Assembly (NCBI GenBank): GCA_045592985.1
Contig: JAZNVU010000038.1
Coordinates: forward strand, 1 to 39,851
Direction of reading: 5' to 3'
Length of the DNA stretch: 39,851 nucleotides
DNA from: UMGS172 sp045592985
GTDB taxonomy: Bacteria; Bacillota; Clostridia; Oscillospirales; Acutalibacteraceae
Below are positions 35,167-39,851 of this stretch, one piece after another. Under the pieces are notes generated by a model that did not search any database, had not been told where the DNA came from, and saw only the letters and a list, made by a program, of their open reading frames with translations. A program made the translations under genes and the position numbers. The stretch's first letter is position 1; every line of letters starts with the position of its first letter.

Positions 35167-35181
35167 ATTTTAGGAGTTAAA

Positions 35182-35913
35182 ATGAAACAGGTTATTTTTG
35201 AGGTTGCAGAGAATTTTGAAATAGCCAAAAACACCTATAAAATGGTACTTTTGGGCGATGTTTCTGATTTTACTGCACCCGGACAGTTTGTTAATATTAA
35301 ACTAGAGGGCAAATATTTGCGCAGACCCATTTCGGTTTGTGATTTAGGCGAAAATTCGCTCACCCTCATTTATAAAGTGGTAGGTGGCGGTACCGAGCAG
35401 ATGGCTGAAATGAAAAAAGGTACTAAACTCGATATTTTAACCTCGCTCGGCAACGGCTATAACACCTCTCTGTCTGGAGATAAGCCGCTTCTTATCGGAG
35501 GCGGTGTTGGTGTACCCCCAATGTACTTACTTTGCCGAAAACTTATTGAAGAGGGTAAAAGTGTTTCAGTGGTTTTGGGCTTTAATTCTAAGGCAGAGGT
35601 CTTTTATGAGGAAGATTTTAAATGTTTGGGTGCTAAAGTATACGTTACAACTGCCGACGGCAGTTACGGAATAAAAGGCTTTGTTACCGACGCTATGAAG
35701 GATATTGATTATACTTATTTCTTCACCTGCGGTCCTGAGCCTATGTTCAAGGCTATTGAAAAATCAGTCAAAACAAGCGGACAGTACAGTTTTGAAGAGC
35801 GTATGGGTTGCGGTTTTGGTGCTTGTATGGGTTGCTCCTGCAAGACTAAATACGGTAATAAGCGTATCTGCAAAGACGGTCCCGTTATGGTAAGGGAGGA
35901 GATAATATGGTAA
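35182..35913 (+). CDS. pyrK: Dihydroorotate dehydrogenase electron-transfer subunit PyrK
   Basis: A 243-residue FAD and [2Fe-2S] protein passing electrons from PyrD to NAD+. FAD motif RRPISVCD (48-54), NAD/FAD region GGGVGVPPMYLL (106-117), and cluster cysteines C210, C215, C218 and C230 with the C-x4-C-x2-C-x11-C spacing of PyrK. Overlaps pyrD by 7 nt, fitting a stoichiometric complex. Confidence 0.95.
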   Translation: MKQVIFEVAENFEIAKNTYKMVLLGDVSDFTAPGQFVNIKLEGKYLRRPISVCDLGENSLTLIYKVVGGGTEQMAEMKKGTKLDILTSLGNGYNTSLSGDKPLLIGGGVGVPPMYLLCRKLIEEGKSVSVVLGFNSKAEVFYEEDFKCLGAKVYVTTADGSYGIKGFVTDAMKDIDYTYFFTCGPEPMFKAIEKSVKTSGQYSFEERMGCGFGACMGCSCKTKYGNKRICKDGPVMVREEIIW

Positions 35914-36824
35914 ACACTAAAGTTACCCTTTGCGGTATAGATTTGGATAACCCTATTATCCCTGCTAGTGGAACTTTTGGTTTTGGCTATGAATTTGCCG
36001 AACTTTATGATATTAACTGTCTTGGCACATTCTCTTTTAAGGGTACTACAAAAGACCCGCGTTTTGGTAATCCTACTCCGAGAATTGCTGAATGCAGTAT
36101 GGGTATGATTAACGCAGTAGGTCTTCAAAATCCCGGTGTCCTTAAGGTTATTTCGGAAGAATTACCTAAGTTAAAAAAATGCTTTAATAAGCCGGTTATG
36201 GCTAATGTCAGCGGATTTTCGGTTGAAGATTATGCATACACCGTTGAAAAATTAGATAGTGAAAATCAGATTGGTTGGTTTGAGGTCAACGTTTCTTGCC
36301 CTAACGTTCACGGTGGCGGTATGAGTTTTGGAACTAATCCCGAAGCCGCAGCCGAAGTTACGAAGGCTTGCCGTAAGGTTACAAACAAACCGCTTATTAT
36401 TAAACTTTCGCCCAATGTTACCGATATTGTGTCGATTGCCAAGGCTTGTGAGGATGCAGGCGCTGATGGTATCAGCCTTATTAATACACTTCTTGGTATG
36501 AGAATTAACCTTAAAACCAAAAAACCTATTATTGCTAACAAAATGGGTGGTTTCTCAGGTCCTGCAATTATGCCTGTGGCTCTCAGAATGGTTTATCAGG
36601 TGTATGATGCAGTTAAAATACCTATTGTCGGTATGGGCGGTGTAAGTTCTGCCGAAGATGTTATCGAAATGATGCTTGCAGGTGCAACTGCTGTCGAAAT
36701 AGGTGCTGCAAATCTTGTTGACCCGTTTGCATGCCGCGATATTATTAATGATTTACCACGTGTAATGGAAAAATACGGTATTACTAACTTAAAAGATATT
36801 ATAGGAGGAGCACACAATGGGTAA
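35907..36824 (+). CDS. pyrD: Dihydroorotate dehydrogenase type 1B, catalytic subunit
   Basis: FMN TIM-barrel enzyme oxidising dihydroorotate to orotate, 305 residues. Catalytic base is Cys131 in NVSCPNVHGGG, diagnostic of class 1 enzymes; VGLQNPG and GMGGVSSAEDVIEMMLAGATAVEIG bind substrate and FMN. The adjacent PyrK makes it type 1B (NAD-linked). ATG 35907 lies in the pyrK end after AGGGAGGAG. Confidence 0.95.
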   Translation: MVNTKVTLCGIDLDNPIIPASGTFGFGYEFAELYDINCLGTFSFKGTTKDPRFGNPTPRIAECSMGMINAVGLQNPGVLKVISEELPKLKKCFNKPVMANVSGFSVEDYAYTVEKLDSENQIGWFEVNVSCPNVHGGGMSFGTNPEAAAEVTKACRKVTNKPLIIKLSPNVTDIVSIAKACEDAGADGISLINTLLGMRINLKTKKPIIANKMGGFSGPAIMPVALRMVYQVYDAVKIPIVGMGGVSSAEDVIEMMLAGATAVEIGAANLVDPFACRDIINDLPRVMEKYGITNLKDIIGGAHNG

Positions 36825-37515
36825 GGACGTAATTATTGCTTGCGATTTTGCAAGTAAGGAGGCTTGTCTTGAGTTTTTGGATAAATTCACCGATTGCAAG
36901 CCTTTTGTTAAGATTGGTATGGAGCTTTTCTATGCTGCAGGCCCAGAAATTGTTAAGGAAATAAAGAAGAGAGGTCATAAGATTTTCCTCGACTTAAAAC
37001 TTCATGATATCCCTAATACCGTAAAAAAATCTATGTCGGTATTGTCTAATTTGGATGTTGATATGACCAACCTCCACGCAGGCGGTACTATTTCTATGAT
37101 GGAAGCAGGTTTGGAAGGATTAACCCGTGCTGACGGCACAAGACCTTTGCTTATCGCTGTTACTCAGCTTACCTCTACCGACCAGGAAAGAATGGAAAAC
37201 GATCTTCTTATAAAAGAACCTATTGATAAGGTAGTTATGCATTACGCTCATAACGCCAAAGCCGCAGGGCTTGACGGTGTCGTTTGCTCACCGCTTGAGG
37301 CAGAAAAAGTGCACGATCTCTGCGGCAAGTCTTTCTTGACCGTTACTCCCGGTGTCCGTTTTGCCGACGGTGATATCGGTGACCAAAAAAGAGTTATGAC
37401 TCCTGCTGAGGCTAAGAGAATAGGTAGTGACTACATTGTTGTCGGCAGACCTATTACTGCTGCCGAGGACCCTGTTGCCGCATATAAGCGTTGTGTTGCA
37501 GAGTTTTGTGATTGA
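36817..37515 (+). CDS. pyrF: Orotidine 5'-phosphate decarboxylase
   Basis: Converts OMP to UMP, the last step. 232 residues with D10 and the catalytic D59-K61-D64 group in FLDLKLHDIPNTV; PGVRFADGDIGDQKR and VVGRPIT bind the phosphate. Length and motif fit the short bacterial (group 1) class. ATG 36817 overlaps the pyrD end by 8 nt, after AGGAGG. Confidence 0.95.
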   Translation: MGKDVIIACDFASKEACLEFLDKFTDCKPFVKIGMELFYAAGPEIVKEIKKRGHKIFLDLKLHDIPNTVKKSMSVLSNLDVDMTNLHAGGTISMMEAGLEGLTRADGTRPLLIAVTQLTSTDQERMENDLLIKEPIDKVVMHYAHNAKAAGLDGVVCSPLEAEKVHDLCGKSFLTVTPGVRFADGDIGDQKRVMTPAEAKRIGSDYIVVGRPITAAEDPVAAYKRCVAEFCD

Positions 37516-37532
37516 TTATAAGGAGGATTAAT

Positions 37533-38189
37533 ATGGAAGGCTATAAGAGAGAATTTATTCAGTTTTTAGAGGGTGCCGGAGTTTTGAAATTCGGCGATTT
37601 TACCGCTAAATCAGGACGTAAAATTCCTTACTTTATCAACGCAGGTGATATTAAGACCGGTGACCAGATTTCAAAATTGGGCGAGTTTTATGCCAAGGCT
37701 TATTTTGAAAAAGTAGGTAACAAAAAAACCGTACTTTACGGACCTGCATATAAAGGAATTCCCATAGCCGTTTCAGTTGCATGTGCATTGTCCAAAAACG
37801 GACTTGATGTGCCTTTCTTCTTTAACCGTAAAGAGGAAAAGGACCATGGCGAGGGCGGTGTATTTGTTGGTTATAAACCCAAGGCAGGAGAGGAAATAGT
37901 TATTGTTGAGGACGTTATAACAGCAGGAACCGCTATCAGAGAAAGCATGGCTATTTTGTCAGGTCTTGAAGGCACCAAGGTTGCGGCTACCTTCGTTATG
38001 GTTGACCGTAAGGAAAAGGGTCAGACCGAAAAGAGTGCAATGGCCGAAGTGGGCGAGGAGTTTGGTTTCCCGGTATACTCTGTAGTTGATGTTTACGACA
38101 TTATAGAGTATCTTGAAGAGGATGAGAAAAACAGAGAGAATGTTGACAGAATCAAGAAGTATCTTGAGGTCAACGGCGCAAAGGCTTAA
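37533..38189 (+). CDS. pyrE: Orotate phosphoribosyltransferase
   Basis: Joins orotate and PRPP to give OMP. 218 residues with FNRKEEKDHGEGG flexible loop and the PRPP motif IVIVEDVITAGTAIRES. ATG 37533 follows AAGGAGG at 7 nt; an upstream in-frame start at 37512 would overlap pyrF and precede that site. Confidence 0.94.
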   Translation: MEGYKREFIQFLEGAGVLKFGDFTAKSGRKIPYFINAGDIKTGDQISKLGEFYAKAYFEKVGNKKTVLYGPAYKGIPIAVSVACALSKNGLDVPFFFNRKEEKDHGEGGVFVGYKPKAGEEIVIVEDVITAGTAIRESMAILSGLEGTKVAATFVMVDRKEKGQTEKSAMAEVGEEFGFPVYSVVDVYDIIEYLEEDEKNRENVDRIKKYLEVNGAKA

Positions 38190-38210
38190 TATTTTGAAAG
38201 GACTTTTAAT

Positions 38211-39125
38211 ATGAGAAGTCTAATTAATATTCTTGAACTTGACGTAGCTGAACTTGACCAACTTATCGCTACGGCAAATGATATTATTGATAATCCTCAG
38301 AAGTATAGCGAAAAATGTAAAGGTAAAAAACTTGCCACTTTATTTTTTGAGCCTTCTACCAGAACAAGACTTAGTTTTGAGGCTGCAATGTATGAGCTTG
38401 GCGGAAACGTTTTAGGATTTTCCGAGGCACAGAGTTCATCTGCCGCAAAGGGCGAGAGCGTTGCCGATACCGCTAAAACCATTTCGTGTTATGCTGATAT
38501 TATTGCTATGCGTCATCCTAAAGAAGGCGCACCGTTAGTGGCATCTATGAATGCTTCGATACCTGTTATCAACGCAGGTGATGGCGGTCATAACCATCCT
38601 ACTCAGACACTTGCTGACCTTCTTACAATTAAACGTGAAAAGGGTAGGCTTGATAATCTTACTATCGGTTTGTGTGGCGACCTTAAATTCGGACGTACCG
38701 TTCATTCGCTTATTGAAGCAATGTCAAGATATAAGGGTATTAAGTTTGTACTTATATCTCCGCAAGAGTTGAAACTTCCGAGTTATATTAAAAAAGATGT
38801 AATTGGGAAAAACGGCATTGAATATGTTCAGACTACAGACCTTGAGAGCGTTATGCCTGACCTTGACATTCTTTATATGACCCGTGTTCAGCGTGAAAGG
38901 TTTTTCAATGAAGAGGATTATTTAAGACTTAAGGACAGTTATGTTTTAACTCCCGATAAACTTAAAAACGCTAAGTCAGACCTTAGCATTATGCATCCTC
39001 TGCCACGTGTCAATGAAATCAGTGTTGCAATTGATAGTGACCCGAGAGCATGTTATTTCAAACAGGTTCTTAACGGAAAGTATATGAGAATGGCTTTGAT
39101 ATTGAAGTTGTTGGGGGTAGAATGA
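38211..39125 (+). CDS. pyrB: Aspartate carbamoyltransferase catalytic subunit
   Basis: Condenses carbamoyl phosphate and aspartate, second step of the pathway. 304 residues: carbamoyl-phosphate loop FFEPSTRTRLSFE (STRTR at 49-53), PVINAGDGGHNHPTQTLADL, and aspartate loop DILYMTRVQRERF. The downstream pyrI and this length indicate an E. coli-like holoenzyme. ATG 38211 follows GAAAGGAC. Its TGA overlaps the pyrI ATG. Confidence 0.95.
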   Translation: MRSLINILELDVAELDQLIATANDIIDNPQKYSEKCKGKKLATLFFEPSTRTRLSFEAAMYELGGNVLGFSEAQSSSAAKGESVADTAKTISCYADIIAMRHPKEGAPLVASMNASIPVINAGDGGHNHPTQTLADLLTIKREKGRLDNLTIGLCGDLKFGRTVHSLIEAMSRYKGIKFVLISPQELKLPSYIKKDVIGKNGIEYVQTTDLESVMPDLDILYMTRVQRERFFNEEDYLRLKDSYVLTPDKLKNAKSDLSIMHPLPRVNEISVAIDSDPRACYFKQVLNGKYMRMALILKLLGVE

Positions 39126-39544
39126 TGAATATCGAATCAATTAAAAACGGTATTGTTATCGACCATATAACTGCCGGAAAAGCAATGGATATATACAAAC
39201 TCTTAAGGCTTGAATCTCTTGATTGCTCTGTTGCACTTATTAAAAATGTTCCAAGCGGAAAAATGGGTAAAAAAGACATTGTTAAAATCGATTATGATTT
39301 GGAACTAAATATTGATGTTTTGGGTTATATCGATTCGGGCGTCACTGTCAACATCATAAAAGACGGAGTTATTATTGAAAAACGCAGTGCCGAATTGCCC
39401 GAAAGACTTACAAATGTTATATTCTGCAAAAATCCCAGATGTATTTCACAAACGGAGCAAGAGTTACCTCATGTGTTTAATTTAACCGATAAAATCAACA
39501 GAGTATACCGTTGCCTTTATTGTGAAACTAAGGCAAAGGATTAA
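39122..39544 (+). CDS. pyrI: Aspartate carbamoyltransferase regulatory subunit
   Basis: A 140-residue allosteric subunit binding CTP/ATP (N-terminal half) and docking on PyrB through a zinc domain. Zinc ligands C102, C107, C131 and C134 keep exactly the 5-24-3 spacing of E. coli PyrI. ATGATG start; overlap with the pyrB stop (ATGA) suggests coupled, matched synthesis. End-product control of this pathway by nucleotides is therefore likely. Confidence 0.94.
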   Translation: MMNIESIKNGIVIDHITAGKAMDIYKLLRLESLDCSVALIKNVPSGKMGKKDIVKIDYDLELNIDVLGYIDSGVTVNIIKDGVIIEKRSAELPERLTNVIFCKNPRCISQTEQELPHVFNLTDKINRVYRCLYCETKAKD

Positions 39545-39598
39545 AAACTTACGTTTCTGCTTATTTCTTATAAAATCAATAAAAAACAGGCTGTATTT

Positions 39599-39626
39599 GT
39601 GGCACCCTCCGTAAGGAAGGTGCCAC
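39599..39626. repeat. Perfect-foot hairpin at the start of the terminal repeat region
   Basis: GTGGCACC (39599-39606) pairs with GGTGCCAC (39619-39626); an inner TCC/GGA pairing leaves a GTAA loop. No T run follows, so it is not a standard terminator. Confidence 0.75.
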
Positions 39627-39627
39627 A

Positions 39628-39803
39628 GCTATATTCGCGGGCGGCGAGTTATATTGCTACGCAGTTATATTTGGGCTACGCCCAAGTTATATTCGCTTCG
39701 CGAGTTTTTGGGGCGAATATAATATCACTGAAACTGCAAGTTTCAATATCACTTTGCGTGATAACGCAAAATATCACTGTGAGACCTGTCTCACAATATC
39801 ACT
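39628..39803. repeat. Array of variable-stem hairpins with constant linkers
   Basis: No gene. Left arm: linkers GCTATATT (39628) and GTTATATT (39648, 39664, 39686), separated by small hairpins TCGC/GCGA, TGC/GCA and TTGGGC/GCCCAA, with TCGC/GCGA again after the fourth. Right arm: AATATCACT at 39721, 39745, 39770 and 39795 (steps 24, 25, 25), enclosing TGAAACT/AGTTTCA, TTTGCG/CGCAAA and TGTGAGAC/GTCTCACA. TATATTCGC (39688-39696) and GCGAATATA (39713-39721) mark the centre. Stems differ but stay paired. I recognise no named family. Confidence 0.75.
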
Positions 39804-39851
39804 TAATATTCTTATTTTTGAGATAGGTTCGTTTGAAAAATATGTACTCCC

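Noticed and set aside
39628..39803. CRISPR array
   Set aside because: The constant units are only 8-9 nt and the variable parts are self-complementary hairpins, unlike CRISPR repeats and spacers; no cas genes.
39599..39826. 75-codon open frame on the plus strand
   Set aside because: It runs through the hairpin array, has no ribosome site and its composition follows the repeats; it is not a credible protein.
1..39851. tRNA, rRNA, transposon, prophage or toxin-antitoxin genes
   Set aside because: I looked through the gaps on both strands and saw none; the gaps are short and explained by promoters and terminators, apart from 10.94-11.14 kb and the 3' end.

Overview
The window looks like a chromosomal housekeeping segment of a low-GC Gram-positive bacterium, most likely class Clostridia (gut Oscillospiraceae/Ruminococcaceae-like; this placement is an inference). 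Reasons: AT-rich sigma-A promoters (TTGACA/TATAAT), strong AGGAGG ribosome sites, frequent TTG and GTG starts, HPr kinase, WhiA and RapZ, the clostridial mreBCD-PBP2-MinD-like-mgsA gene order, and a pyr operon with PyrK, a type 1B PyrD and PyrI. I see no rRNA, tRNA, transposase, phage gene or CRISPR array.

Layout. 1-1.6 kb (minus): aconitase that stops before its C-terminal swivel domain, close to the window edge. 1.8-2.7 kb: TIM-barrel sugar-phosphate isomerase-like protein. 2.7-10.2 kb: a phosphate block made of phoB-phoR-mgsA (one transcription unit ending in a terminator), a Na+/Pi cotransporter with a PhoU-like tail, then pstSCAB. 10.2-12.7 kb: zinc-dependent phospholipase C-like protein, an AT-rich 290-bp gap with two perfect DnaA boxes, a G5/3D cell-wall protein and a short ComEA-like helix-hairpin-helix protein. 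12.8-13.9 kb (minus): ychF. 14.1-23.3 kb: hprK-glk-murB-rapZ-whiA-dnaE, then pfkA from its own promoter. 23.4-29.1 kb: mreB-mreC-mreD-PBP2-MinD-like ATPase-second mgsA paralogue. 29.2-30.5 kb: hisS. 30.6-39.5 kb: pyrC-carB-pyrK-pyrD-pyrF-pyrE-pyrB-pyrI, nearly complete for UMP synthesis but without carA or pyrR here.

How it fits together. The phosphate block joins sensing, two uptake routes and methylglyoxal synthase. That enzyme releases Pi from dihydroxyacetone phosphate and is classically inhibited by Pi, so its place in the phoBR operon makes physiological sense. The second mgsA copy, at the usual mre/min locus, has lost two catalytic positions (Asp to Ala, His to Gly). The hprK-pfkA block links carbon-source control, glycolytic entry, peptidoglycan precursor synthesis and replication; the mre block builds the cell cylinder.

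The least explained DNA is the last 250 bp: a compact array of small hairpins whose stems all differ but still pair, separated by constant 8-9-nt linkers (four GYTATATT copies, then four AATATCACT copies in the related inverse orientation). I do not recognise a named family for it.
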